Source: Myrica gale
Taxonomy: Eukaryota > Streptophyta > Magnoliopsida > Fagales > Myricaceae
Direction of reading: 5' to 3'
NCBI GenBank assembly: GCA_963930655.1
Contig: OZ005605.1
Span: 25,179,501-25,243,500, forward strand
Length of the DNA stretch: 64,000 nucleotides
A program made the position numbers and the translations under genes. Positions 36,370 through 48,783 of this stretch are shown here, piece by piece. Every line of letters starts with the position of its first letter. Positions within the stretch are counted from its first letter, which is position 1. A model generated the notes under the pieces. It was not told the origin of the DNA. It did not search any database and saw nothing but the letters and a program-made list of their open reading frames with translations.

Positions 36370-38700
36370 TCCATCTACGCCTACCAACTCTTTGGTGGCA
36401 AGGGCTCAAGTCTCCCAGCCTGCACTTAATATTGGATGTGAAACACTTTTCTTTTTCTTCTTAAGAATCAAAACTTGTGTTGATGGGATATGGCAAGTTT
36501 CAAGCCGCTCTGTTTTCGTTTTTTTTTCTCTGGTGGTTTTTTTCTTTTGTTTGTTATTTAATGATACTGGGAAATGGCGAGTTTCACATCGCAAGGGCTG
36601 GTTGTATTATTATTCTATTAATCATAAATTTTACCAACATCTCCCAACTCTGAACTTGATAATCTGAAATACCATGGTGATTTTTTTTAAGGAGAAGTAA
36701 CAAGGGACTAAAAACACTAAGCAATTGCTAATAATCAATATATTACAATACTAGACTGAAAGACTCCAGCATACATAAAGCAGCTACCTGAAACGATTCC
36801 AATCACCAATAGCAAACTCCCCAGCCATACACACATGTAGGAGATAACCGATAAGTTGCAAATTCAGCATATCCCCAGTACAGCAGAATATCCAAGCAAC
36901 CATGGACTTATAACATGCTAACTCGCTCAACCAATCTGCGATAGAAAGACGCCATTAACATGTGCAAACTGCCAGAAACCGGATGCTAAAGAACCAGAAA
37001 GAAAGCTGCCACATTCATCACAGAAAGCCAGCACCTAGTTGCAGCAAAGAGCAGAAATCCATAAGAAACTATCAGAAACCAGCAACCAGCCACCAAATAA
37101 GACCAAAACGCCGCATTCCTGCAAACTGCAAGTCTGCAAAGCCAACGGAGCACTGCAAGTACAGTGCTGACTGTCAAGCCAACGGAGCACTGCAAGTAAA
37201 TTGCCCACCCTGATGCCAATACACACTAAAAGAATTAGGACCACAGCAGAAACCAACACTTTACGCCCTTTTAGAGCTTTAGTTTTAACTAGCCCAACCA
37301 AATCGTTTATCGGGTCTTAGAATTTTCGAGGCCCAACCTCGGGTGGACTAAACTAAAAGTCTTCCTTCAAAATGAGAGGCCTCACAAGCTAGAAAGAACA
37401 GCAAAAGGAAAAAAGAAGAATACCCACAATCTTTTTGGGACTCAAATCCTGCATAACTATCAGTTACCTTCAGGCAACGTGTTTTTTCTCTTGATATGGA
37501 GGCCTATTTGATGCACGAACTGTTTTACGTTTGTGTTTGGAACATTAGGCATTATTATCTTGAGAGATACAAGAAGTTTAGAATAAAGTAATAGACCAAA
37601 AAACAGATCAAGTTTTTGAAATAGGGAATTCTTCATCTTGCTCTCCTTCTCCTCTTCACCTCTCTATATGATCTACTTGAAGGAGACTGATCTTGAGTCG
37701 TCAAAGACCATCCATCTACCGCTAATTGTTCTGTTTACAACTTAACTGGCATCTTCTTTCGTTTCTCCAAGAATATCCCAGAAGAACTTCGTTTGGAGGT
37801 CTTAAAGCAAAAAAAAAAAACTATTTAAAAAAAATATTATAAAGAGTTGGAGATTTAATAGGGATATATTTGAATGATACTCTTAACTACTTAAGATGCC
37901 ACGAGCACCAACCTGGCCATAGAGAAGAGAATATGCTTCACCAAGTAATTGTAAACGTGTGCAATTTATGCGACTTCCACACCTGCAGGTTCTCTTCAAC
38001 GAAGACGTGTGCACTAACTAGAGCACTTGTTTGTTTGCACGGAAAAAATTTCTTTTAGCACTGACTTTGAATCATAGGATGCACAACTTGAGCCTCCCAT
38101 TTTGGTAACCTTGAATTTGAAAATCACCCTCTTTTTGGATAATTTATTATCCCCAAATTTGATGCTATTGGCTGACCAAACTCCCAATTTTGGGCAAACC
38201 CCAAGCGATTTGGGTCCTACTTTCCGTCTGGAAAGGTTGGGATTGGTTTTCTAAATGGTTTATTCTTTTTGTACCAACTACTAATCCCCTTCTAATTACT
38301 TGATTACTACCATTTTTGTGGCTATTTAAAAAATATTCTGCAGAATAGCTACCTACAAAAAGAGATGGCCTTATAAAATTTTGAAATAGCTAAATTTCAT
38401 TAGTAGCCACCTTTTATACATTAATAGCTAAATTTTGAAATTTTATTAATTTATGTGTTTAAAAAATCAAATCATTTATATGTGTTCTAAATAAGTGGCG
38501 TGACACGATTTTGACGATTAAATTTTATTTAAAAATAAAGTAATTTTAAAAATTTAAGATTCAACCTGTTGAGATAATAATTGATAATAGTTGATAGTGA
38601 TTATTCGGTAATTTAGAGGCACAATTTATTTTTTCTTTTCAGGTAGGTGAAAAAAATAATTTTTTTCTGCCAACCAAAAATACCATAATAGGCTTAGCAC
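36370..38700. other. Spacer between CYP93 and ABHD18-like genes
   Basis: Presumed CYP93 3' UTR, then spacer. A 21-base word occurs twice, 37 bases apart, at 37141-37161 and 37178-37198, within a CAG/CCA-rich stretch (about 36960-37220) that may be an old repeat of unknown type. I find no gene. Confidence 0.5.
37141..37198. repeat. Short tandem duplication, period 37
   Basis: The word starting gccaacggagcactgcaagt is present at 37141 and again at 37178, with 16 bases between the two copies. It is non-coding as far as I can see. Confidence 0.6.
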
Positions 38701-39267
38701 TAGCAGATGGGACCGCTATCCCGCGCGTCACTGGCTACCCTTCTCCCCCGCCCGCGGTTTTCCTCGTATTTTATACGTGGATCTCTGTCTCTCTTATTTC
38801 AATCACCCTCCCGGTTTTCATTGGTGATTGGTTAATCCTTTCTGGGTCTGGCCCAGTTTCCCTTCGATCCCGTCTCTGTTTCATTTTTCTTTTCCCTCCA
38901 AGTCTCAAACGGGTTGTGATTGTAGATCCTCTTGGTTTTCTGCCTGGACTCGTTGGTTTCAGTGGCTCATTCATTCTGTGATTCACCGGATCTCAATATT
39001 CCCCTTTTTCTGTTTCTGGTTTACTCCCAACAAGGTCTCCTCAAAATTTCACGAGACTTGATTAACTAGATTCGATAATTGATCGGAATCTCTCAACAAA
39101 CTGATTTGCTCATAGACGTTTGAATACTGTGTAATTGTTTCTTTAGAAGATCTAAAGATTCAGAAAGAGATTTACCCCGATTTTTTCAAGTGATTCGCTA
39201 CTGTAAAGAATTTATCCTGGGTTTCTTGAAAGGGTGACAAAATTTGAGTTTGTGGGGTTCTCTTAGA
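38700..39267 (+). promoter_or_regulatory. Probable promoter and 5' leader of the ABHD18-like gene
   Basis: Less AT-rich and more pyrimidine-rich than its surroundings, with CT runs near 38785-38900, ending at the ATG at 39268. The transcription start is not determined. Confidence 0.35.
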
Positions 39268-42200
39268 ATGGTCGCTGGGAAGCTTGGAAAGCTTCATTAT
39301 GTTTTGGACCATGTATATGGCGCATTGATTCACAGAACAAAGATAAGCCCACCGTTTTTCTCAAAAGGATGGGGTGGCTCAAAGCTTGAATTGCTGGAGA
39401 GAATGTTCCAGCAGCTCTTCCCTGGGGTGGAAGGCCAGAATTGGCTTCCCACTTTGGTGAAACCCACCTGGACAACGGTTTGGGAGACCAAGACTGCTTG
39501 TTTGCGAGAAGGAGTATTTAGGACCAGTCTTGATGAGCAGTTACTAAGCGCATTGCCTACTGAGAGCCACAATGCTAGAGTTGCTTTCCTTACGCCGAAA
39601 TTAGTGCCACCGGAGAAGATGGCTTGCGTGGTTCATCTTGCAGGTAACTTGGTAGATATCTTTTACTTCTGCAAAAATTAAGGATTGGGATTTTGGATGT
39701 ATTTGATCCTCGTGCTTATGCTAGGAGATTGAATATCAGGTTAATTTATCAGTACTAGCAGAAATGTGGAGTGCACCTTTTGCTTTATTCTTTGCTTATT
39801 TGCAACAATGAGTTTAAGAGTGGTAAAGCTGTTTATAGTTTAGCTTGTACATAATACGTGGTAACAATTTTAGTTTATTTTTCCGACATTGTTGTGCTTG
39901 AGACTTCACCAGGTTATTTGTTCGTTTCTGGATCCTTTGCCTAAACCAAAAACAATTTTGACATTACTGTTGCAAAATTGGTAGTCTCTAGCATCGGGAG
40001 CTGGTTTAGATTATTGGAGTCCCTTTACTTTGGTTGCAATTCCCACTTTAATTGCGATTTTCGACAAAGTATCCAGATCGTATGTTTGTTTGGTGTTTAT
40101 ATGGAGTGCAAACTCCAGCTTTAGGAAACGAGATAAGGAATTGGCTATCCTTTGTTTCATGAGCTATGCTTCAAGGTTGGTTGGACAGGCTGGACTGGCA
40201 ATTAGATTTGAATTTAGAGTTCTGATGTAATTTTTCTCCTCCCCAAATTTTACTGTTCCATTTTTTATTTGTTTGGTTTGCTTTTGTATGAACTTTGTAT
40301 TGAGGTCAAATTTGCAAAGCAAAGGGGTTGTCCAACAGAAAATTTCCTCGATGAGGCTCAACTTTGATGCTTGGGAAGTCGACATTAAAATTCATTTTCT
40401 TTTAGAGGTCGATGACATGTTTCTGCTATAGATTTTGGTGATAGATCTGTATCACTACTGGACATTGTGCACTGGGTTAACTATGGTCTTTGCCCTTTTG
40501 CAGTCTTAGGAATGTAGTCATTAGTTAGCTGGTGAAAATGTGTATGTATTAGTACATTCTTGGTTCCATTAATTTCCAAAAGGAAAAGAAACACTTTCTC
40601 CATTCGAGCACATCTTTTATTCCTGTTGTGCTCGATTCAGTGGTAAATAAATTATGGACACATACTGATTTGGTAACTTACTAGTGTTTTCTATTCCATA
40701 GCTATTCATTCGTCTTTCCTTGTTTGTGATTACTTCCAAGAATACCTTTCTAATTGAACAATATTAACAGTTTCTGATGTCCAATGGGATATCAAGACTC
40801 TGTTTCAAATGGTTCCCTTTACTATTGATGGAACCTCCTCCCCGTGGTACATTTGACAGTTGGTACTTAGCTACCTCGATTACTAAATGTAACCTCTTTT
40901 TGCAGGCACTGGAGACCATACCTTTGAACGGAGATTGCGCCTTGGTGGACCGTTGTTGAAGGAAAACATTGCGACCATGGTGCTTGAGAGGTACAAGCTA
41001 ATGCTGCTGCTAGCCTTAAAATCCTAGAAATTTCAGAAAAAGCGTTGTCCCTTAAATTCCTTCATTCAAATTATGGGAACCTAATTCAAGGAATATGTAT
41101 CTGTTACAGCCCTTTCTACGGACAAAGACGTCCTACACAGCAGTATGGTGCAAAGCTTTTGTGCGTTAGTGACTTGCTTTTATTAGGAAGAGCAACCATT
41201 GAAGAGGCCCGTAGTCTCTTATATTGGTTAGACTCTGAGGCAGGCTTTGGCAAGATGGGTATTTGTGGACTCAGTATGGGTAAGCTAAAACGAATCCCTT
41301 GCTAGTCCTTGACGGGGTCTGGATTTGGATCTGATTTAGCTTTGAGGTTCTATATTTGGCGTATAGGATTTTTCTTTTCCAAACCTGAATCAGTTGGCGT
41401 GCCTCAAAATAAAAAGATCCCTTTAGTGGGAAAAATATCAGAAGATGTGCACCCTGCTAGTAGAATACTAACGCCCTTAACATAATCCAGGAGGAGTGCA
41501 TGCTGCAATGGTTGGATCACTTCACCCTACACCTGTTGCAACTCTTCCTTTTCTCTCACCACATTCTGCTGTCGTGGCATTCTGTGAGGGAATACTAAAG
41601 CATGGCACTGCATGGGAGGCACTGCGAGAGGATCTTGCAACACAGGAGGCTGCAATGACTCTTGAGGAGGTGAGAGAGCGGATGCGTACGGTACTGTCTC
41701 TCACAGATGTTACACGCTTTCCAATTCCCAAAAATCCTGATGCTGTAATATTCGTTGCTGCCACGGTAAGTATCAGATCTCAGCATCACCTTATGAACAT
41801 GTGTTTTGGGAAAGTTTATGGGTCTATTGCTGTCTTCTCTATCTCTATTCGTTTTCAACTTTTCTTTGTAGTTATTGTAGTTTTTCTCCCTAATTACGGT
41901 CAATAAGGAGTCAACGAATACTCCTTTTGATAATAAGTGAAATTTACTCTATGAAGTTGCACAAAAAAGAAAAAGGAGGGGATTTGTACGTAGCTCCTTT
42001 TTAAAATCTGAAGCAACTAAAAGCCCCACCGACAAATCCTTAACTGATTAGGATTTAGGGCTCATGATCCTCAGTGCGTTGTCATCATGTAATTTACGTG
42101 TGGTGTTCCTTTTAGTTTTGAAGTACTTCCATGCAAATTGGGGTTTATGAAATTTGTTCTTAAACTGCAATCACCCTACAGGATGATGGTTATATCCCAA

Positions 42201-42358
42201 GGCACTCTGTGCTGGAGCTTCAAAAAGCTTGGCCAGGTTCAGAAGTGAGATGGGTCACTGGTGGGCATGTCTCATCCTTCCTTCTCCATAATGGCGAGTT
42301 CCGTAGGGCAATCGTTGATGGGCTTAACAGATTAGAATGGAAAGAGTCTCCATTGTGA
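39268..42358 (+). CDS. Alpha/beta hydrolase, ABHD18-like (DUF2048 family)
   Basis: A predicted serine hydrolase; the eukaryotic ABHD18 family has an alpha/beta-hydrolase fold, and to my knowledge its plant role is not established. Five exons, 39268-39643, 40906-40990, 41110-41279, 41491-41765 and 42182-42358, give 360 residues with all frames closing correctly. The N terminus LHYVLDHVYGALIHRTKISPPFFSKGWGG is characteristic. The nucleophile elbow is GLSMG (207-211, Ser209). The acid is probably Asp303 or Asp304 (ATDDGYIP), and the base is His331 (TGGHVSSF). No signal peptide is evident. The ATG chosen is the first that gives the family start. The gene runs tail to tail with a PGIP 1.06 kb away. 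Its last exon, with its intron end and 3' flank, is duplicated at 59494-59796. Confidence 0.92.
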
Positions 42359-43420
42359 CAGTGACATCACATGTGAAGAAGAGCCTGCATTTATCTTCTT
42401 CTTCTTCACTTCGCTAATCCTTTTCAGATGACTCGTAACTGATATCAGGAACCCCCCCCCCCCCCCCCTCCCCCCCAGAATCATAGGAAGAGTGGGGGTT
42501 GTGAATTACCATCTGTTGCCCCATGTAATGTTATCTGATAGACTTTACAACAACATTTGATCACACCCATTCTTTCTTCTTTTTTTCTCTTGAAATTTTT
42601 TAGTGATTATTCAAAGCAATTTACATGTGCCATTAAGGGGGGAAAACAGAACTGCAAAACCAAATATATTTGCTCCTAAAATATACCTCCTTGGGAGCTC
42701 TGGTTGTCCCTGAGAGAGTAAATTCATTTGTCTCCGCCGTTATTGCATCAATGGCAGAGTACTCTGCAAGTTGGGATGCACTAATTTCGCTCGCGGAGCA
42801 CGACAACTAAGCAATACACGTATATTATTTTGGTGGAGTGGTCCTTAATTCTCGTCTTCAGGAAACGTTATCAACATGTATAAAAAGAAATTTCAATTAT
42901 TATCAGAAACACAATCGAGGAGAACATTGTAGGAGTGCAGAGTACTAGTTTTTTTCTTATTATTTTCTATTGTAACTGCTCAAGAGTATTAAGTCAAATC
43001 CATATTTTCCACTGGAATCCTACTTAGTTTGCGGGCCAATGTTATTGCCCCAAGTTTCTTCCATCAAATCAAGCGGACATTAAGGCCTCCTTGTAATTGA
43101 ACTTTGTAATTTGGTGTGAACTTCAAGCTTCTCTTTGTTGATATTCCCTGTCTATGCAGAATATCTGCTTTTGTTTCAAAAAATTGGTGTTTTTGCTAAC
43201 TTGATAGATCATATTCCCTGTCTGATTTTTTATAATTTTATGTATTACCATTTGCTTAGGGGAAAATAATATAGAAAGAAAACAAAAAACGAGAACCAAC
43301 GCACCGAGAGGACATTGTTATAGTACTTATTCAAGGTCATATTTCACTGGAATCTATACTTCAGTTTCCGGGAAAATTCAACTGATCCATAGGTGCAAAA
43401 CCTTTCTCCGGCTACCTTTA
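42359..43420. other. Convergent spacer between ABHD18-like gene and PGIP
   Basis: 3' ends of both genes. It contains a poly-C run (about 42450-42477), which is also present but differs in length in the duplicate (59889-59908). No gene is seen. The whole spacer is repeated at 59797-60840. Confidence 0.6.
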
Positions 43421-44404
43421 TCACTTGCAGCTTGCAAGTGGCGCGCCGCACAAACACTGATTGTGGAAGTACGATGAATAGTCGAAACGCTGCAAATCGC
43501 CGCCGGCAGGAATCTGACCACACAGCCTATTGTAACTCACATTCAGGAGCTGCAGATTGAGAGCGGTCATCTCCACTGGAATACTCCCAGTGATTTTGTT
43601 GTGGTTAAGATCCAATGACGTCAGGCTCTTGGGGAACACCGCCTTGGATAGATCAAACTGGAACAAGTTTCTCGACAGGTCCACGATTTGCGTAGTCTTG
43701 TTTGCTCCGAAAACCACCGAAGCGTCGCCTACGAGCTTGTTACGCGACAGGTTTATCATGAAGAAGTTCATGATGGCGAAAGAGGGTGGGATCGTACCCG
43801 ACAGCTGGTTATGAGAGAGGTCCAGGTACATGTCCGTTACACTGCTAAATGTACCAAAAGAGTACGGGATTGATCCGGTGAGCTTGTTGCGGCTCAAGAA
43901 AAGGGCACCGAGGTTATGTAGTCGTGCAAGTGACGGTGGGATAGAGCCGGAGAGGTTGTTGAAGGCGAGGTTGAGGTAAGTCAGGTTCTTGAGCTCGCTG
44001 AGAAAGTCAGGGATTGGGCCGGAAATGTTGGTCCAGTCAATCCTTAGAAACTTAAGGTTTTTGAGCTTGGCAATGGCGGGCTGGATGGGCCCGGTCAGAT
44101 TGGGCAGCTTGTGGAAGTCCAGGGTTTCTAGATGAGTGAGGTCGCCCACCGAGGCAGGGATTTGGAAGGAGACTGAATCAGCGAAGAGGTCGAAGGAGAT
44201 GATGCGATGGGAGACACGGTCGCATTTAACGACGTACCAGTGGCAGCAGTCCGTGTCTGGTTCCCAGGAGGATAGGACGTAGGGATTGTTAAGGTCTTTC
44301 TTGATTTGGAGCAGGACTTTTTTGTCTTGTGGGTTGCAGAGCTCGGAGTGGACAGAGAAGAAGAGGAGGGCGAAGAAGAGGAAGGAGAGGAGAGGAGAGG
44401 CCAT
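43421..44404 (-). CDS. Polygalacturonase-inhibiting protein (PGIP), copy 1
   Basis: A secreted apoplastic leucine-rich-repeat protein; PGIPs bind and inhibit fungal or insect polygalacturonases and protect pectin. Single exon, 327 residues, the usual PGIP length. Seen: signal peptide (about 1-20, LLSFLFFALLFFSVHS), N-terminal LRR cap with paired Cys (ELCNPQDKKVLLQIKKDL, DTDCCHWYVVKCD), about ten LRRs of the extracellular plant type (LxxLxLxxNxLxGxIP), and a C-terminal Cys cap (LCGQIPAGG, CLCGAPLASCK). Potential N-glycosylation sites are NLTG, NISG, NLTY, NLSG, NKTT and NVSY. A TATA box lies at 44465-44475 on the - strand. Closely related to copy 3 at 60841, but with many amino-acid differences. 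Confidence 0.95.
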   Translation of the reverse strand: MASPLLSFLFFALLFFSVHSELCNPQDKKVLLQIKKDLNNPYVLSSWEPDTDCCHWYVVKCDRVSHRIISFDLFADSVSFQIPASVGDLTHLETLDFHKLPNLTGPIQPAIAKLKNLKFLRIDWTNISGPIPDFLSELKNLTYLNLAFNNLSGSIPPSLARLHNLGALFLSRNKLTGSIPYSFGTFSSVTDMYLDLSHNQLSGTIPPSFAIMNFFMINLSRNKLVGDASVVFGANKTTQIVDLSRNLFQFDLSKAVFPKSLTSLDLNHNKITGSIPVEMTALNLQLLNVSYNRLCGQIPAGGDLQRFDYSSYFHNQCLCGAPLASCK

Positions 44405-44464
44405 GTTTTGGTATTTGCTGGAGTAGAAGAACTATGTGGTGTGGTATTTCATGCAGATTCGAGT

Positions 44465-44475
44465 GAGATTTATAG
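44465..44475 (-). promoter_or_regulatory. TATA box of PGIP copy 1
   Basis: CTATAAATCTC on the - strand, about 60-70 bases before the ATG. The same box occurs before copy 3 at 61886-61897. Confidence 0.55.
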
Positions 44476-45919
44476 CTGTCCCAGTCAATCCATTCGTTAG
44501 ACATCGATGACGTACGAAGTGACGGCTGCTTTGACAGCTCATTGTAGAATTTACTAGTCCAGGTTTAACTGCAGTGTCAAAGCAGTCCATTCAAACAAAT
44601 CAAAAACTTCATTAGGTCTTAACAGATCTGGGTTCATAGACTCTTTTGACTCACGCTGGTTATCTTACTGGGTCAAACATTAAAATGTCGGGTAAAAGTT
44701 CTTGAGCTCGCGTCACATGTGGCTGCGATTACGCGCGGTAAAGAGTTTCTGCAATGTCGGTAAGTGAATGCCGCTTTTTTGTAACGCCATTGCTGATGGG
44801 TAGTCATGGATCCATAGTTTTGGAACTTCTCAATAATTTTTTGGTGAGGCATCTATGTGACTATGTCTGGCTTCTGAAACACCATTGGCGCTAGCTGTGA
44901 GGATCCTGTGCCCACAGCAATGTCTCACTTTTTTTTTTTTAGGCCAGCAATGTCTCACTTGGAAGTTTAATTTTGGGTCCCAAAAATGGGAACAGTATGA
45001 TGCAAAGAGTTTAATAATCATGAAAGCGATAAATTAGATGCTTGTACATAACTCGGTCAACGATGAGGGCGTATTAATCCATATTCTTTGAATCCTTTAT
45101 GGACAAAGGCTTCGACGACCTTCTATCCATTTCGCAATATATAACCTGGCCTCCACCAGATGACCCTGCAGCAAGTTCTGCCAGCACAAGCTCGAGTACT
45201 GTGCCGGGAGAGTGATCTCCATAGTGACTGTCACATCACACGTGAAGAACAGCCTGTTTTTTTTTCCTGGTAATCCTCTTCACTTTGCTACCTTTTGATC
45301 GGATAACGAGGGAATGACTGGGTGGCTGAGAAGGGACAAGTACATGTTGCCGGGCTCTCCGAATTGCAGAATTTGGACCGCTCACAGTGGAGGCTATTAG
45401 AATTTGGACAAGTCAGAAATAGAGGGCTAGCTGTTTAATCAAATTATCCGTTTTGGTGTGCTGGATCTATATGTCCTAGACGGCTTTGGAGAGAAAATAA
45501 ATTTGAGAGCCGCAGTTTAATGAATAAAGAACAATTTGGTCTTAGCTCTGGCCCATTTGCACACATCCTCTAGCTTGCATCGTAGCTCTATCTGTGTGTT
45601 ATATATATATAACCCTCCACCACAAGGACCTTCACCGAGTGTCTTCCAGCAAATCATGTAGGGTCCTCTGAAAGTGGCACAATGAACACGTTCATATGTT
45701 TGAATGATCTAGGTACACAATTTAAAAAAAAACCTTTTTCCACTTGGCTAGGAGCTAATATCTGATTGATCATTACGTTTGTGCATCCCAAATAATATAT
45801 TGGTCGCTATGTTTGTCCATCCCAAATATTGTCTCGCATCAATGTCATACACTTGTACTAGAATAACTCGCACATACTAATTATTAATTGATGACTAATT
45901 AAGGTCCATCCCAAGAACC

Positions 45920-46515
45920 TAAGGCGGAGCAAAAATTCCGGCCAATATCGGAATCCAAGTTCTAGTATATGCTAGAACTAGAACCCGAATGCATTTTTTG
46001 TATTTTTCGAAATTAGAATCGAAAAATTTCGGAGAAATTAGTGGAATTTTCCGAATTTTGATTTTTTTTTTTATTTTTTTAATAAAAATATCCCTCAAAC
46101 CTTATTATTTTACTTTAGATTTTGGGTGAATATTTATTTATTTTATGTAGGGTTTAAAACATTGTAATTTTGAAATAGGGCTCAAACCTTTTTTATGCCG
46201 ATAATTTTAAAATGTTGTAATTTTATTTTAGATGAATATTTAAATTAAATTTTATTAATTGTTAATTTATGATATATAACAAAATAATTTGTGCAAAATT
46301 CCGATGCAAACTGCTTTAAGGCCTAAAAAAATCCAATAAAAAACCTACTTAAGAAAACCAAAATTTCCAATTTCTAATTTCAAAAATTTTGATTCCATTC
46401 CGACATTTATCAGAATGAAAGCAGAACCAAATATTTGATTCAGGTAAGTATTAAAACTAGAATAGACCATTTCGATTCTTTTCTATTCCGGTACTCAACG
46501 TTACATGAATCATTC
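45920..46515. mobile_element. Unclassified AT-rich insertion
   Basis: Defined by comparison: the duplicate locus (63302-63345) has only about 43 bases between the same flanks. The interior is rich in attccggaa/aaattttcgg words with inverted tendencies. No coding region or clear ends are seen. Confidence 0.4.
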
Positions 46516-46657
46516 AATCAGGTTTAGAATATATTTGCTCCATTCAGTTGTGGCATCCAACTCCTACCCAAGTCAGTTTAAAAAACGTACGTAATGGCTT
46601 GAATGCCCTCCACAACAGACCACATTAACTTGTCTTCTACTTCTCTATACGTAAAAC

Positions 46658-47884
46658 CAGGGGCGGAGGGAGGGGGGCGAAGGGTTCCGATACCCTTCCC
46701 CCCCCCCACAATTTTTTTTTACATGGTGTTTTTATTTTTAAAATAAGTTGGCTTGGGCCGACACCCCTCAGGCCCAGGCCAACTACAATCATTGCGCACT
46801 TGCATTATTAGCTGAATTTTATTGCTCAGACCTTTACGTCAATTGGTCTTCTGCTAATCACTTGTATAGTGATTGGGTCCAGCTAAAAACGGATTCCTCC
46901 TGCCGGCATGAAACTTGTACGCATAAAGGCTTTAGGTAACTTCAAAAATTATGCTTCAAGGACTACATTATCCATGTTGGGAAGCTATATGTAGGCATAA
47001 GGAAGTTGGGGGCTTGGGTCACTGGCGTTTTTATGGTTTGAATCGCACCATATTTATATTGGGCTGAAGCTCTGGCTGCTAAGTACCTTAAAGGCAATAC
47101 TCTTTTGACAGCTCCAGCTCCTCGAGGGAGTTCGTAGATTTGGCAGGGCATCTTTGCAACCGGGGAGATTCTCAGAATAGTTTTGGCTGTCGTTAATAAT
47201 GGCTGTAAGATTAAATCGAATAAGTCCTAATGTCCTTAATGTACATCATGGACATTATCGTCGATTTGCTTATAGAAAAAAAAAACTAAAAATCTTAGGA
47301 TGAAGGCCCTTGGTGATTACTCTGGCAGGGGATCAAAACTAAAAATATTTTCAGAAGTCGGCAGACATAATTGCTGATTAGGCAGACATAATTGCTGATT
47401 TGATTACTCTGGCAGGGGATCAAATTGAAGAATTTTAACCAATTTGTGAAGTTCAAAGTGACAAAGCAACTATAGAAATAACAAGTCGTTATACAGGAAG
47501 AGTTGCTCAAATTCTCTATGTTCCCGGTGACATTGTTAAGGTGAGGATACAAATAATAGTACTTTTAGGAACTAGGGTCTTTCGATTTTCTATAGTATGT
47601 GGCAATGAAAGTAATTAATTTTGTGGGTTAATGTTATTTCTAATGTATTAGAATTGAAATTGATTTGAATTTTTGAAATGATTGAATATTTGAATAATTG
47701 AATTTGTTAGGACTTATTTGAAAATTATGAGTTTATATATTTTTAAATATGTTTTGTTTTGTTTAGATAATGGAAAGATGTTTCGTTATTGTAATTCTAA
47801 GAAAATTTTTGTATTATGAAGAAATTTTTTTTTATTATTTTACTTTTAAAGTTCGACACCCTTAAATATTAACGCTGGTTCCAC
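46658..47884. mobile_element. hAT-like non-autonomous insertion, about 1.2 kb
   Basis: Left end CAGGGGCGGAGGGA; right end ...CTGGTTCCAC, a worn hAT-type end. It is flanked by CGTAAAAC (46650-46657) and CGTTAAAC (47885-47892), a 7-of-8 match to an 8-bp target duplication. The duplicate locus near 63500 reads straight through without it. The interior has a short direct repeat (gcagacataattgctgatt, near 47362 and 47382) and no recognisable transposase. Confidence 0.55.
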
Positions 47885-48549
47885 CGTTAAACCACCTATG
47901 CCGGATTGTGGTTGACTTTTTACTTTTTAGCGCATCCTATTTTTTGGTACGGACTGGGGAAGGGACAATAGTTTATTCCAGGTGTAATTGAACTAGACGT
48001 CACCGTTGTGCCACCTGTGATTTCCAATACTTTGATTTCGAACTTTGCTTATGACCATGGAAAGCATACCTGGAAACAAGCAAGCCTATCGGGATTCGGA
48101 ACTGACCTGATCCCCCAACGTTTTGCCACAGAAAGTGGGCCGACTGTGTTGGTCAATCGTAGTTTCCGAACAAAAATAAAACCCATGCTTTTAAGCTGGA
48201 CCAAACCATTATCGGGCTTCAGGGCCTTCTTGTATCAGAGAGTTGTATTTCGGCGTCGGCGTGAACTCCAAGCTTTTGTTTGTTGATATTTTCCGGTCAT
48301 TCCGTTATTGCGGCATATATGCTCTTTAGTTAAAAATTGGTATTTTTGCGAACTCGCTGTATCATATATCCTCTCTGATTTATATATTATCATTTTTTTA
48401 GGAGGTATAGAATACGAAACACAAAAACAAGAACAAGAACCAAAGCGCTGAGGAAATTAAGCCATATTCCTCTGGAATCTACTTCAGTTTCCGGGCAAAT
48501 CCAACTGCCCCATAGGTTCATCATTATAAACCTTCTCTCACGACCTTTA

Positions 48550-48783
48550 TCACTTGCAGCTTGGAAGTGGCGCACCGCACAAACACCTGTTGTGGAAGTA
48601 CGATGAATAGTCGAAGCTCTGCAACTTGCCACCCACTGGAATCTGACCACACAGCCTATTGTAACTCACGTTCAAGAACTGCAGATTCAGGGAGGTCAAC
48701 TCCACCGGAATGTTCCCCATAATTTTGTTCTGGTTAAGATCCAACGATGTCAGGCTCTTGGGGAACACCACCTTGGATAGATC
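48550..48783 (-). pseudogene. PGIP copy 2, C-terminal fragment
   Basis: Only the last 78 or so residues remain (DLSKVVFPKSLTSLDLNQNKIMGNIPVEL ... CLCGAPLPSCK with stop). Homology ends abruptly at 48783, where a TRIM LTR begins. The two C-terminal Cys pairs are kept, but the signal peptide, N-cap and most LRRs are missing, so it cannot make a working PGIP. Confidence 0.9.

Larger units (their letters stand above)
44405..48549. other. Spacer between PGIP copies, with TE insertions
   Basis: No gene is seen. Up to 48300 it matches 61825-64000, but with two extra inserts: about 45920-46515 (AT-rich, unidentified) and 46658-47884 (hAT-like). The second copy also has its own small inserts, near 62510-62640 and 63750-63850. 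The AT-rich open frames here are not supported by any domain. Confidence 0.6.

Noticed and set aside
42450..42477. Poly-C run as a regulatory element
   Set aside because: A homopolymer that differs in length between the two copies (also 59889-59908); more likely slippage or assembly uncertainty.
43557..43873. Frames on the + strand opposite PGIP copy 1 (and 60977-61234 opposite copy 3)
   Set aside because: Antisense shadows of the LRR coding sequence; the repeat structure keeps them open.
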